DNA of 64,000 bases from Halomonas sp. BDJS001 (GCF_026104355.1 NZ_CP110535.1:3472001-3536000); one strand, 5' to 3'. Positions 47,146 through 56,380 are shown, numbered from the stretch's first letter. Program-made: numbers and translations. The notes: generated from the letters alone by a model not told the origin.

Positions 47146-48579
47146 TCAAACCGTAAACGCGGCCTCTTTTTCGCCACTTTTCAGGTCGCCAGAGCGCACT
47201 AGCTCATCGGTCACCCGGTCAATGGCGCGCTTGGCACGGCCAATCATCTCGTCCACTTCACCACGATTAATGGTCAGCGGCGGCGCAAAGCCGAGAATGT
47301 CTCCTTGGGGCATGGCGCGGGCAATCAGGTTCTCTTCCATGGCAGCAGCGGCTACACGGGGGCCGACTTTAAGTGCTGGGTCGAAGTGCAAGCGCTGTTT
47401 GGCATCCGGCGAAAACTCAAGCGCCGCCATCAGGCCAACACCGCGCACGTCACCCAGCAGCGGGTGGCCTTCAAAGTTAGCCTTTAGCTGCTGCTGGAAG
47501 TAACCGCCGGTTTCAGCGGCATTACCCACCAGGTTTTCACGCTCGATAATATCCAGGTTGGCCAGGCCAGCCGCGCAGCCCAGTGCGTGGCCAGAGTAGG
47601 TCCAGCCGTGGCCGATGGGCCCGTACTCACCGGTGCCCTGCTCCAGCACCTGCCACACCTTCTCGCCCACAATCACGCCGGAAAGCGGCTGGTAGGCGCT
47701 AGTTAAGCCCTTGGCGATGGTGACCAGATCAGGCTTCATGTTGTAGTGATGGCTGCCGAAATCGGAGCCGGTACGGCCAAAGCCACACACCACTTCATCG
47801 GCGATCAGCAGTACGTCGTACTTCGCCAGCACGGCTTGTATGGCATCCCAATAACCTTCCGGCGGCGGTACGATACCGCCTGTACCCAGTACCGGCTCGC
47901 CAATAAACGCGGCCACGGTGTCAGGGCCCTCTTCCAGAATCATCGCTTCCAGCTTGTCGGCACAAAACGCAGAGAACTCAAGCTCTGTCATACCGTGCTG
48001 TTCGGCAGCGCGCAGGTAGTAGTGCGGCGCTTCGGTATGGCGAATGGTGTCAATCGGCAGATCAAAATGGTCGTGGAACGCTTTCAAGCCGGTTAACGAG
48101 CCCGAGGCAATGCCGGAGCCGTGGTAGCCGCGCATGCGTGAGATAACCTTTTTCTTCTGCGGGCGGCCCAGCACGTTGTTGTAGTAGCGAACAATCTTGA
48201 GCTGAGTTTCGTTGGCATCCGACCCGGACATGCCGTAGTACACCTTGGACATGTTCATCCCGGCGATTTTCAGAATGCGCTCGGAAAGCTCGATCTGCGG
48301 CTCGTTGGAGTGGCCCACATAGGTATGATAGTAAGAGAGCTCTAACGCTTGCTTATAGATCGCTTCGGCGACTTCGGTGCGACCGTAGCCGATGTTAACG
48401 CAGTAAAGCCCGGCAAAGCCGTCGATAAATTCACGGCCGTCTTTATCCACGATATTGATGCCTTTGCCGCCGGTAATCACCCGGCCCGGCGAATCGCCGT
48501 GGGCGAAGTCGCGCAGGTGGGTAGAGGCGTGGAAAGTGACTTTACGGTCGCGTTCAATCAAATCCTGATGCAAGCTCAT
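47146..48579 (-). CDS. doeD: L-2,4-diaminobutyrate transaminase DoeD (class III aminotransferase)
   Basis: DoeD transaminates 2,4-diaminobutyrate to aspartate semialdehyde in ectoine catabolism. The 477-residue class III PLP enzyme shows SGSDANETQLKIVR, the cofactor Asp in LLIADEVVCGFGRTG and the Schiff-base Lys in TIAKGLTSAYQPLSG. GAGAGAA precedes ATG 48579; an upstream reading runs into the structured element. The assignment over other omega-aminotransferases rests on the doe context and remembered similarity to H. elongata DoeD. It is separated from doeC by 236 bases holding a palindromic element. Confidence 0.9.
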   Translation of the reverse strand: MSLHQDLIERDRKVTFHASTHLRDFAHGDSPGRVITGGKGINIVDKDGREFIDGFAGLYCVNIGYGRTEVAEAIYKQALELSYYHTYVGHSNEPQIELSERILKIAGMNMSKVYYGMSGSDANETQLKIVRYYNNVLGRPQKKKVISRMRGYHGSGIASGSLTGLKAFHDHFDLPIDTIRHTEAPHYYLRAAEQHGMTELEFSAFCADKLEAMILEEGPDTVAAFIGEPVLGTGGIVPPPEGYWDAIQAVLAKYDVLLIADEVVCGFGRTGSDFGSHHYNMKPDLVTIAKGLTSAYQPLSGVIVGEKVWQVLEQGTGEYGPIGHGWTYSGHALGCAAGLANLDIIERENLVGNAAETGGYFQQQLKANFEGHPLLGDVRGVGLMAALEFSPDAKQRLHFDPALKVGPRVAAAAMEENLIARAMPQGDILGFAPPLTINRGEVDEMIGRAKRAIDRVTDELVRSGDLKSGEKEAAFTV

Positions 48580-48646
48580 AGCGTTCTCTCTATACAGTAA
48601 ACCTCCCCGATCAGCGGGGCGGCATTTAAAATATTGCGGGCTGCAC

Positions 48647-48794
48647 GGCTGGTTAGGCACACGCGAACACGCTGTAACCCCGTCCCTGGGCGCTCGGCTT
48701 TTTCATCTGACCGCCAAGGATGGCGGAAATGCCGGAATTGCATGGAGCTCTTTCCGGCCCTGAAAAAGACGGTTCGCTTAGTGCCTAACCAGCC
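48647..48794. repeat. 148-base nested palindromic element between doeC and doeD
   Basis: The outer arms are a perfect 14-base inverted repeat (GGCTGGTTAGGCAC at 48647-48660, complement at 48781-48794). Inside, in order, are paired arms GCGAAC (48663-48668)/GTTCGC (48772-48777), CTTTTTCA (48698-48705)/TGAAAAAG (48761-48768), and two simple hairpins: CCGCCA-AGGA-TGGCGG (48711-48726) and GCCGGAA/TTCCGGC (48731-48758). All pairings nest without conflict, giving a long interrupted stem capped by two hairpins. It resembles an ERIC-type intergenic palindrome or MITE, or a structured leader RNA of doeD. No target duplication is obvious. Confidence 0.75.
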
Positions 48795-48815
48795 TCGACT
48801 GCGACACTATCCGCG

Positions 48816-50312
48816 CTAGCTTCCAGACACCGAACCTAGCGCACCCAGGCAGTAATACTTCGTTTCCAGATACTCATCGATACCCGTGGCGCCGCCCTCA
48901 CGGCCAAGGCCAGACTGCTTAACGCCACCAAAGGGAACCGGCGGGCCGGTCATCTTAACCGAGTTGACGCTGACCATGCCGTACTCCAGTGCGCGCATTA
49001 GCTTCCAGATACGGCGAATATCGTGGGTGTAGATATAGGCAGCCAAGCCGTACTCGGTGTCATTGGCCATTTCGATGACTTCGTCGTCGGTACTGTAAGC
49101 AGTGATACCGGCCACAGGCGCGAAGTTCTCTTCCCGCCACACTTTCATCTGCGGCGTCACACCAGTCAGCATTGCTGGCATAAAGAAGTTTTCGCCGGGT
49201 GCCTGGCTTTGATCACCGCCGATCATAGTGGCGCCTTTGGAAATGGCGTCATCGACAATCGCGGCCGCTTTCTCTACCGCCTGGCGGTGAATCAGCGGGC
49301 CAAGGTCAATCTCACTCTGCAAACCATTACCCAGGGTTAGCGCCAACATACGCTCGCTAAAGTGTTCAACGAACTCATCGTGGATGGATTCGTGCACCAG
49401 AATACGGTTGGCGGCCAAGCAGTCCTGCCCCGCGGTTTGGAACTTGGCATCTATTGCCGCAAAGGCCGCCTCTTTGGGATCCATATCGGGCCCAACGATA
49501 AACGGCGCATTGCCCCCTAATTCCAGGGAGAGACGCTTGACGGTGTTGGCGCTCTGCTCGATGAGCAGGCGACCAACCCGAGTGGAGCCAGTAAACGACA
49601 ATGCGCGAATACGCGACTCTGCGCAGAGAATCTTAGAGACTTCCGCGGGATCACCCAACACCACGTTGAAAATCCCCGCCGGAATACCCGCCCGCTCAGC
49701 CAGCTCCGCCAGCGCCAACGCAGAGTAAGGCGTTTCATTGGCGGGTTTGACGATCACCGGGCAGCCCGCTGCCAGCGCGGCGGCGGCTTTGCGGGTAATC
49801 ATCGCCAGCGGGAAGTTCCAGGGCGTAATCATCGCCGCGATACCCACCGGCTCTTTAATCGTGCCCAGAGAAGCATTCGGAATATGGCTGGGGATGGTTT
49901 CGCCATAGGTGCGTTTGCCCTCTTCGGCAAACCAGCGCACGAAGCTGGCACCGTATTCTACCTCGCCACGGGCATCGGGCAGCGGCTTGCCCTGCTCCAA
50001 GGTCATGATAGTGGCAAGGTCTTCGCGGTTGGCTTGAATCAGGTCATACCAAGCCAGCAAACGCTCACAGCGCTCGTCGGCACGCAGCGCCCGCCAGTGT
50101 ACAAAAGCAGCTTCAGCGGCATCTACAGCGGCGGTGATCTGCTCGGCTTCCAGCAGCGGGATATGGCCAATGGCTTCATTGGTGGCAGGGTCATAAACCG
50201 CTTCTTCGCGACCGCCCTCCCCGTGGGTCCACTTGCCGTTCACGTAGGCGTACTGCCGGAACAGACGCGGATCTTCCAGGCGCTTGGCGAGCGTGGTCGA
50301 TAGTGTGGTCAT
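48816..50312 (-). CDS. doeC: Aspartate-semialdehyde dehydrogenase of ectoine catabolism, DoeC
   Basis: DoeC oxidises aspartate semialdehyde to aspartate, the last step of ectoine breakdown. The 498-residue protein is a succinate-semialdehyde-dehydrogenase-like ALDH: ITPWNFPLAM, KPANETPYSA, FTGSTRVGRLL, LSLELGGNAPFIV with the general-base Glu, GQDCLAANRI with the nucleophilic Cys, and PFGGVKQSGLGREGG. GAGGAGAGG lies upstream of ATG 50312. GabD is the nearest alternative by sequence; the doe context and the lack of gabT favour DoeC. Confidence 0.9.
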   Translation of the reverse strand: MTTLSTTLAKRLEDPRLFRQYAYVNGKWTHGEGGREEAVYDPATNEAIGHIPLLEAEQITAAVDAAEAAFVHWRALRADERCERLLAWYDLIQANREDLATIMTLEQGKPLPDARGEVEYGASFVRWFAEEGKRTYGETIPSHIPNASLGTIKEPVGIAAMITPWNFPLAMITRKAAAALAAGCPVIVKPANETPYSALALAELAERAGIPAGIFNVVLGDPAEVSKILCAESRIRALSFTGSTRVGRLLIEQSANTVKRLSLELGGNAPFIVGPDMDPKEAAFAAIDAKFQTAGQDCLAANRILVHESIHDEFVEHFSERMLALTLGNGLQSEIDLGPLIHRQAVEKAAAIVDDAISKGATMIGGDQSQAPGENFFMPAMLTGVTPQMKVWREENFAPVAGITAYSTDDEVIEMANDTEYGLAAYIYTHDIRRIWKLMRALEYGMVSVNSVKMTGPPVPFGGVKQSGLGREGGATGIDEYLETKYYCLGALGSVSGS

Positions 50313-50602
50313 GGGAACCTCTCCTCAAATGCAGGCTGGCTAACTGAGCACTGCAATCACTGTGTGGCATTGTCAGCAAGCACTTATTAGCCTTGCCGTC
50401 GAATGCCCCCAGGTTAACGGAGAGGAGCCACGAAGTGTTTTTGAAAAGATTGGGTAAAATTGCATTTTTTTTTGTAAACGCAGTATAAACAGCCTTTTTT
50501 TCTGCCGTTACTTTCCGCCCTTATTATTATGGATATGGCTTACTGCTTTATTGCTGGGCAACTAATTGCCCGGATTTCATCGCCCCTTTAAGGCGTATAA
50601 CA
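50313..50602. other. Divergent noncoding region between doeC and the AAA+ cluster (left part)
   Basis: This is the doeC side of a 366-base gap. It is A/T-rich, with runs of T near 50466 and 50494 that could be bent DNA suited to Lrp-type (DoeX) binding, though no repeat motif was recognised. No gene was found. The cluster promoter is at 50603-50632. Confidence 0.5.
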
Positions 50603-50632
50603 TTGACATGTGAAACTAAAATCACCTATAAA
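50603..50632 (+). promoter_or_regulatory. Near-consensus sigma-70 promoter of the AAA+ cluster
   Basis: A perfect -35 TTGACA (50603-50608) and a -10 TATAAA (50627-50632; one mismatch to TATAAT) are separated by 18 bases. The expected start near 50639 leaves a ~40-base leader before ATG 50679, which has AAGGAT at a suitable distance. Such a strong match suggests substantial constitutive expression unless repressed. Confidence 0.8.
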
Positions 50633-50678
50633 GCCCTTTTTATAAGGATCTTCACCATACTTCATTAAGGATAAAATC

Positions 50679-51761
50679 ATGAGTGCATCTCAATTCGACA
50701 AAATGATCCAGGACTCGCAAGATACTGTTAAGGCTTCTAAAGCCAAGATATCTTCAGTGACATCGCAATTGGACACCGCACGAGAAAAAATTGAGGCAGG
50801 TGAAGATATTGGTTTTGATATTGAGAATGCCACGCTTGATGATGTGCAAGCTCACTCAGACCTGATGAACGCCAACATTGCCGAACTTATCATGGGCTTG
50901 GATGATACCACAGCGGCATTTTCGAAAGATTTTGACGGCATGCGTTCAAAGTCGAGCTGGGAGAACTTTGTCGGTTTTTTCAGTAAGGGGAAGTCTGAAT
51001 CAATGCGGCAAGAGCGAATTCGCGGGGCGAATATCGACGATAAGCTGCAAGACCTGATTTCAAAATCAGACATTATTGTCAGTCTATTAAAAGACCAGCT
51101 AGAAACATTACAAGAGCAGCAAGAAAAAGTTCAACAAAACCTCACTTCCACCCTTGATGACCGGGAGGCGACGGTACAGGAACTTGAAGCCGTTCGCGCT
51201 GAATTACTTGAAATTGATCCAGTAATCGTTGAGCTGGAAAATAAAATCTCTGTAGAGCAGGACGCGACGTCTCGAACCCAGCTTGAAACTGAATTGGCCA
51301 ACCTGAACGAAAAATATAATGCCCTGGTACAGCAAGAGCAGGTCAAAATTGCCAAATCTCAGACGCTAGAACGCTATGTCGAAAAGGGTAAAACCTGGGT
51401 TGATAGTTTGCAGAACCAAGCGGCTACCCAAATGGTGCTGATCAACAAGCTGCAGACAGATACTCAGCAACGCGTTGTGCTTTACGACGCCCTGACAAAA
51501 TCGCTCAAAACGGCTCAGCAACAGGAAGTCGCTCACCGCATCAACGAAATCGGCGTTGAAACCGATAAGGAAGCGCAAACAGCCATGGCTGGCATTGGTT
51601 CGGCTACCAATCAGCGCATGGCCGACATGATGGAAGCGCACGAAGACAGCATGGTGTTTGCCCGCGATATTATTGAGAAAAAAGCCAAAGCCGATGATCG
51701 TTTTGCCCGTCGGTTCTCCGCCATCGTTGAGAAGCACGATAAGAACCTGTACGGGGGCTGA
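50679..51761 (+). CDS. Long coiled-coil protein, first gene of the AAA+ cluster
   Basis: This 360-residue protein has no signal peptide or membrane segment. It is mostly helical and highly charged, with a long coiled coil at about 125-225 (repeated Glu/Gln/Leu heptads) and a conserved-looking C-terminal block (about 225-345; KSQTLERYVEKGKTWVDSLQ, QTDTQQRVVLYDALTKSLK, INEIGVETDKEA). From memory, similar proteins are labelled 'cell surface protein' in alphaproteobacteria, which the sequence does not support. The helical layout recalls TelA-type toxic-anion-resistance proteins, but similarity is weak and unverified. Codon use looks richer in A and T than the flanking doe genes. First gene after a strong promoter. 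Confidence 0.8.
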   Translation: MSASQFDKMIQDSQDTVKASKAKISSVTSQLDTAREKIEAGEDIGFDIENATLDDVQAHSDLMNANIAELIMGLDDTTAAFSKDFDGMRSKSSWENFVGFFSKGKSESMRQERIRGANIDDKLQDLISKSDIIVSLLKDQLETLQEQQEKVQQNLTSTLDDREATVQELEAVRAELLEIDPVIVELENKISVEQDATSRTQLETELANLNEKYNALVQQEQVKIAKSQTLERYVEKGKTWVDSLQNQAATQMVLINKLQTDTQQRVVLYDALTKSLKTAQQQEVAHRINEIGVETDKEAQTAMAGIGSATNQRMADMMEAHEDSMVFARDIIEKKAKADDRFARRFSAIVEKHDKNLYGG

Positions 51762-51801
51762 TTTTCGCCCCACGAAGTTTTTTAAGATAGTGATCAATCA
51801 G

Positions 51802-51828
51802 CATTGGGTGAGCACCGCTCGCCCAATG
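51802..51828 (+). other. 12-base-pair hairpin between the first and second cluster genes
   Basis: CATTGGGTGAGC (51802-51813), loop ACC, GCTCGCCCAATG (51817-51828), with one G-U pair. It is not followed by a T run, so it looks like an RNA-processing or stabilising hairpin, or an attenuator, rather than a terminator. It lies in the 134-base gap after the abundant first gene. Confidence 0.7.
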
Positions 51829-51895
51829 TGTCGATGGTTGCTCGTAGCCAACGAAAGGATGATCGAGAACAAGCCTGTTCTCGCTGGGGAAACCA

Positions 51896-53017
51896 ATGAC
51901 TGAGCTAAGCCGCGATCATACTGACTTGGCAGACCCGTTTGCCTCGCGTCGTTATTTTCGCAAGTTCGAGCATATTATCCATTACCTCGCTAGAACTGCG
52001 GTGACACTGCAGGCAGAAGGAAAGCTTACCAAAACCAATGCCAAGGTATTAACGGACTATTTGATTAGACTGAACCGTACTTTCAAGGCATTAAGCATGA
52101 AGTATCTACTCGTCGGCAATGAGCTAGGCCCTCAGATGGACAGCCTGACGATGGATAAACGGGACAGCGGCTTTCCAGTGGCATCCGAGCTTTTGACCAT
52201 GGGCAATGACGTTCAGCAAGCGCCCCTTCATCTTGCCAACCTGCCTTCGGAGAAGTCTCTGAAGAAGCAGATGCTTCACACTATTCTTACTGAACGACAA
52301 ACGCCTACCAAGCTGCAGTTTGCCCTGTCACAACGCCTTTATTACCAAATGCTGACGAAAGGTGGCCTGTTTTGGGCACGTAATGACCCAACTCTTATCT
52401 CGCTGGGCACCAGTGATAATGGTCGCCGCCAATTTCTGATTCATTGGGCGGTGTACGACAGTCAAGTCAACTTACCCGTCATCTATCTGGCAGAGCTGGA
52501 AGATAGCGGCAAGACACCCCTGCCCCAGGATCAAAGCCGTTGGCCTCAGGTGCAGTCACATCTTATGTCGCAATCTTTAGTGGGCTTGAAGCTACTGACC
52601 ATTGCCCAGGGCTTCGATAAGGATTTCAGTGACCTTCACCCCAAACAGTTGAGTCGTTACCACCTAGGCCCGATGTACTCATCGGCTTATACCGAGCAGT
52701 CGGGGCCCCTGCATCAAGTGCTTGAGCAGGCAGCCACCCAGGAGGGCCAGGACTGGGCCCTTGCCTGGACGCTTGAAGAATTAAATAGCGAGCAGGTACG
52801 CGAGGAACGCGCTGGATGGTTTAGCAAAGTAGAGCGTGAAGTGTTTGCCCTTGATCCCTTCGGTAGCCGAGGGGTTGATACCGGCGCCACGCGCACAGAG
52901 CGCGCCATCATACTGCCACAACACCCTTTTCAAGTGCTTGCTGAGTTGGATCCCCCAGGCTTTCTTGATGTGCGCAAGTTCGTGGTTAGCCCCAAGGGGC
53001 AAGTGTTGAGTTACTAA
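51896..53017 (+). CDS. Unrecognised 373-residue protein of the AAA+ cluster
   Basis: I do not recognise this protein. It has no signal peptide, membrane segment or known nucleotide-binding motif. Predicted secondary structure by eye is mixed: helical N-terminus (about 20-75), a region with QRLYYQMLTKGGLFWARNDPT, a strand-rich middle (about 170-200; RRQFLIHWAVYDSQVNLPVIYLAEL, cited in part), and a C-terminus with LDPPGFLDVRKFVVSPKGQV. GGGGAAA precedes ATG 51896. Its place between the coiled-coil gene and the ATPase suggests an adaptor or structural partner. Confidence 0.75.
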   Translation: MTELSRDHTDLADPFASRRYFRKFEHIIHYLARTAVTLQAEGKLTKTNAKVLTDYLIRLNRTFKALSMKYLLVGNELGPQMDSLTMDKRDSGFPVASELLTMGNDVQQAPLHLANLPSEKSLKKQMLHTILTERQTPTKLQFALSQRLYYQMLTKGGLFWARNDPTLISLGTSDNGRRQFLIHWAVYDSQVNLPVIYLAELEDSGKTPLPQDQSRWPQVQSHLMSQSLVGLKLLTIAQGFDKDFSDLHPKQLSRYHLGPMYSSAYTEQSGPLHQVLEQAATQEGQDWALAWTLEELNSEQVREERAGWFSKVEREVFALDPFGSRGVDTGATRTERAIILPQHPFQVLAELDPPGFLDVRKFVVSPKGQVLSY

Positions 53018-53131
53018 ACAGCTGCAAATCAAAATTACCGACCCAGGCGCTCACTTATAGCAGCATTGTTGCGCGCTAACGGTATTGGAGCAATGTCATT
53101 AGGGCAGGATAGCCCTATAACCGAGGATGTC

Positions 53132-55078
53132 ATGAGTTTTACCAGCGACCAGATGGAACTTCGAGAAGAGGATATTCGCAAGCATTACGGCACTGCCACC
53201 ACGATGCTAGAAGGAATAGACCATACGCCGCGCTTGGCCAAACCCCAGGCCTCGGAACAAACAGCAGTACAAGAGCGCTCCCCCGGCATCGGCCAGACTC
53301 GCCGTCTGCGAACCACCACGCCAGGCTTAGTAACCCGCTCCACCGCCCGTCCCGATGGCGTACATGTGCGCGCACGCATCGAGGGGCTCGAAACAGACGA
53401 TCCTTTTGTCTCGCCGCTCCAAGCCACGGCGCTTCATCAGTTGCGGCGGGCGCTGGCTATCGCATTGGCAGTGGGTGAAGCTTACGCTGATTCATCGGGG
53501 CTTACTGAACTTAAGCGGGCTAATTTGGCAGGCACTCTGGACACCGCACGTAAAGCTGAATTCACCCAGCTACTGGCAGGCGAAGCCCTCGCTGTTGTGC
53601 ATGTCTTTGCCAATGCCACTGCCTTCCTGATAGCCCCTCATGCTAACGAGAACAGCGTCGAAGTTGGGGAGGTCGCGGAGCTACTGACGGACAATGCGCC
53701 CCTAGCACTGAATGGAACGCTCTGGGAACTCGACCAAAAGCTCACGCTTCATGCCACCGACGAGAGCCAATTGCCAGCAACGCTCAGCGCCTTTGCTGAG
53801 CAGTGCATGGAAAAAGTCGCGTTGCGCGCACAAAACGCACCGCGACTCGCCCCGTTTAGCGACGCAGTCTGGCGTATAGAAGCCGACGACCTGACGCTGC
53901 GCGGATTTGAGCCTGCCACCAAAGCAAAATCCACCACGCTTACCATGAGCTTCAAAAAGCCTCATGAGGTGGTGGGCAACCATATCGCTAAATACCAGTC
54001 GCTGCGACTCGCCAAAATGCTAATGGCTTACGATTTTGAGCGACGCTTAAACCCCTTCGCCGAGATGGGTGGTTTTATCTTCACGTTCATGGGCGACGGT
54101 AAACCAGGGACGGGTAAAACCACCTTGATTCAAATGATGGCGGGGCTACTCAACGACTACTGCCAGGCGGCCGGGTATCCATTTCGTTACCAGAACTTCG
54201 GTATCGACAACATTGATAGCTACCAAGGGAAATCCGGCCAGAACGCCAAGTCATTCATTAGCAATCTGATGGATCCAGGCGTTATTGGTTTCGGTACCGT
54301 TGATGATATCGACCAGATCGCCGGGAAACGTGGAGACCGCCAATCCTCAGCGGGCCAGCAGGAAGTGACTGCGGTGTTGATGGATGCCTTTGCAGGTGCT
54401 AACACGGTCGTGCGCGGCAATTGTACCTTTGGCATGTTTTCTAACTATCCCGAAAACGTCGATGACGCCTTGCGCCAACGTTCAGGTGCGCGCTTTTTGG
54501 TCGATGGCCCGCAAACCCGCGAAGATTACATCGACGTTCTTCACCTTCTACTCGGTAAGGATCACCAGATCCCGCTGGGCGAGCACGCGCTTTACGCTGC
54601 CCAGGAAATCCAGAAGGCAGTGGCTAACTCTTTTCAAGCTCATAACCGCCCCCAGGAAGAGACACTGTTGGCGGTATTTGATCGCGTGCACACACAAGTA
54701 GGCGAGCTGGATACCATCGCCAAGCTCGGCACTTATCTGAAAGCCATTCAAGAGGCCGACGAGCGATTCACCGGCCGCGCGATCAAGAACATCACCGATG
54801 CCGTCAAAGTGCGCTCAATGGATTTCGAGCTCCCGGATGAGTGGATGGAGAATCCGGAGCTTTTCCTGTTTAAGGATTACGATACGAAATCCAATATGAT
54901 TGCCGAGCTGAGAGTCCCTATTACCACAGATATGGTGCTACAGGAGATTAACCGTTACGCCGACAGCGAGTTCCGCTATGCAGGCAAATCCGATGCTGCC
55001 GCCATTGACACCATGGTTCGCGACCTAGGACTTCAGGAAGCTGCGCGTCGGCGCTACCTGGAGGAGCAGAAAACATGA
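53132..55078 (+). CDS. AAA+ ATPase of the cluster, with a long unassigned N-terminal half
   Basis: This ~648-residue protein has a AAA+ module at about 310-480: Walker A GKPGTGKT (323-330, Lys329), Walker B-like VDDID (390-394), a sensor-1-like SNYPEN and an arginine-finger-like RQRSGARF. The N-terminal ~300 residues match no family I know; a basic and Pro/Thr-rich stretch at about 45-75 precedes a folded region. The C-terminal ~150 residues are helical. I chose ATG 53132 (GAGGA five bases upstream) over TTG 53066 and ATG 53093, which have poor spacing. A small palindrome TAGGGC/GCCCTA (~53100-53117) lies in the leader. It overlaps the next gene's ATG by four bases. Confidence 0.87.
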   Translation: MSFTSDQMELREEDIRKHYGTATTMLEGIDHTPRLAKPQASEQTAVQERSPGIGQTRRLRTTTPGLVTRSTARPDGVHVRARIEGLETDDPFVSPLQATALHQLRRALAIALAVGEAYADSSGLTELKRANLAGTLDTARKAEFTQLLAGEALAVVHVFANATAFLIAPHANENSVEVGEVAELLTDNAPLALNGTLWELDQKLTLHATDESQLPATLSAFAEQCMEKVALRAQNAPRLAPFSDAVWRIEADDLTLRGFEPATKAKSTTLTMSFKKPHEVVGNHIAKYQSLRLAKMLMAYDFERRLNPFAEMGGFIFTFMGDGKPGTGKTTLIQMMAGLLNDYCQAAGYPFRYQNFGIDNIDSYQGKSGQNAKSFISNLMDPGVIGFGTVDDIDQIAGKRGDRQSSAGQQEVTAVLMDAFAGANTVVRGNCTFGMFSNYPENVDDALRQRSGARFLVDGPQTREDYIDVLHLLLGKDHQIPLGEHALYAAQEIQKAVANSFQAHNRPQEETLLAVFDRVHTQVGELDTIAKLGTYLKAIQEADERFTGRAIKNITDAVKVRSMDFELPDEWMENPELFLFKDYDTKSNMIAELRVPITTDMVLQEINRYADSEFRYAGKSDAAAIDTMVRDLGLQEAARRRYLEEQKT

Positions 55079-56340
55079 AACGCTTGATCGAAAAGGGACT
55101 GATGTTTGGTAACCTCTTTCATGTCAGTTCGCAAGCGCTGGTCGAGCGTTATGGCCGTGCGTTACAACACCTCACGGGGAGAACCACTGCGCTGACAGAG
55201 TTTCATATCGACATCTCCGGCTACTCGCCGGAGATCGGTGATGAGCTTGAAGATCACTACTACTTGAATCACGGCGGCGTCAATCGGCAGTTTATCCTGC
55301 TCTCAACCGAGCAGAAGTACTGCCCACTACTCAACGCCAAGTTCTCTACCAATCGGGACATACTTCGCCGTTTTATCGATGCTAACGAGCAGCAGCTTTT
55401 TGCCCTAACAGCAACCGACGCAGTGGCTGGGGAGCTTGAAAACTCTGTGCTGGATGTTGATAGGCCAGAACGGCTGTTTGATATCCGACGCATCGTCATT
55501 GAGGCCGACACGACCACGGGTACTATCGCAGAAGCTGAGCGCTTAGAGTCCCTGATCGATCGCTTTATGGAGGAAGAGGACAGCTGGTTTGATAATCACC
55601 TGATTGACGATATGGTCGATACCGTCAAACGCACGGGTAACATTTCACGCAATCCAGTGCGACTCGAGCATGCGGCATTTGAGCAAAAAAACTTCTGGAC
55701 GGCGCACTTTGGCGGCCTGTATCTCTTTCAAGATGTCGATAGCTCAGCTTTAATCGCCAGCACCGAAAAACCGTTAGGAAAATTCCCAGTTAAGCAAATA
55801 CTTAGCCTGGATGATCGCAAGAAAATAGGGGAGTTTTTACAACACAATCGGCTTGCCGAGCCCGTTATCAAAGGGCGAGATACCCAGGAAGTCGATATCC
55901 TGCGCCAAAAAGTCACTTTTATACTGGCGGAAATCCTGACGCAAAAGGGAATGGACGTCACAGGCCTTTCGTATACGGATATGCGGCGCCGCGCCTCACG
56001 TTATGCAAGCGAGTTACCCCATGAGTACGATGGCTTGGCAGCCATGATGCGGTGGGCCGAAACCCGCGGCGCCAAACCCAGAATCGAGATGGAGCACCCC
56101 AGCTATTTCTACCTGCTGCGTGCTACGAACACGGCGAACAAAGACCTCGTCAATATGCTGCTAGCCGAGCTATCGCCGCTTGATACCCGCCAGCTGTTCA
56201 TCTGCCATAAAAACGAATTTTACCGCCAATACCGCACTTGGCCTGAGGCGAAACAAGCCTACTGCTGCGACTTTCTCTCACGGGAGTATGCACCTGATAA
56301 AGCCAGCGCACGTGCCTATCTTTTCGGTGCAGAAGAGTGA
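55075..56340 (+). CDS. DUF6638-type protein of the AAA+ cluster
   Basis: This 421-residue protein matches, from memory, the DUF6638 family: MKRLIEKGLMFGNLF at the start, HIDISGYSPEIGDEL, LNHGGVNRQFILLSTEQ, LLNAKFSTNRDILR and VAGELENSVLDV. No catalytic motif is recognised; there is no signal peptide or membrane segment. The four-base overlap with the ATPase (ATGA) implies translational coupling and probably a stoichiometric complex. The function of the family is unknown. Confidence 0.8.
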   Translation: MKRLIEKGLMFGNLFHVSSQALVERYGRALQHLTGRTTALTEFHIDISGYSPEIGDELEDHYYLNHGGVNRQFILLSTEQKYCPLLNAKFSTNRDILRRFIDANEQQLFALTATDAVAGELENSVLDVDRPERLFDIRRIVIEADTTTGTIAEAERLESLIDRFMEEEDSWFDNHLIDDMVDTVKRTGNISRNPVRLEHAAFEQKNFWTAHFGGLYLFQDVDSSALIASTEKPLGKFPVKQILSLDDRKKIGEFLQHNRLAEPVIKGRDTQEVDILRQKVTFILAEILTQKGMDVTGLSYTDMRRRASRYASELPHEYDGLAAMMRWAETRGAKPRIEMEHPSYFYLLRATNTANKDLVNMLLAELSPLDTRQLFICHKNEFYRQYRTWPEAKQAYCCDFLSREYAPDKASARAYLFGAEE

Positions 56341-56380
56341 TGTTGTGTTGCCGTTTACAAGCTCTGTGGAGGAACACGCG

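Noticed and set aside
50313..50602. Sigma-54 type promoter for doeC (TGGCA-like word near 50367)
   Set aside because: The spacing to a -12 element does not fit the consensus on either strand.
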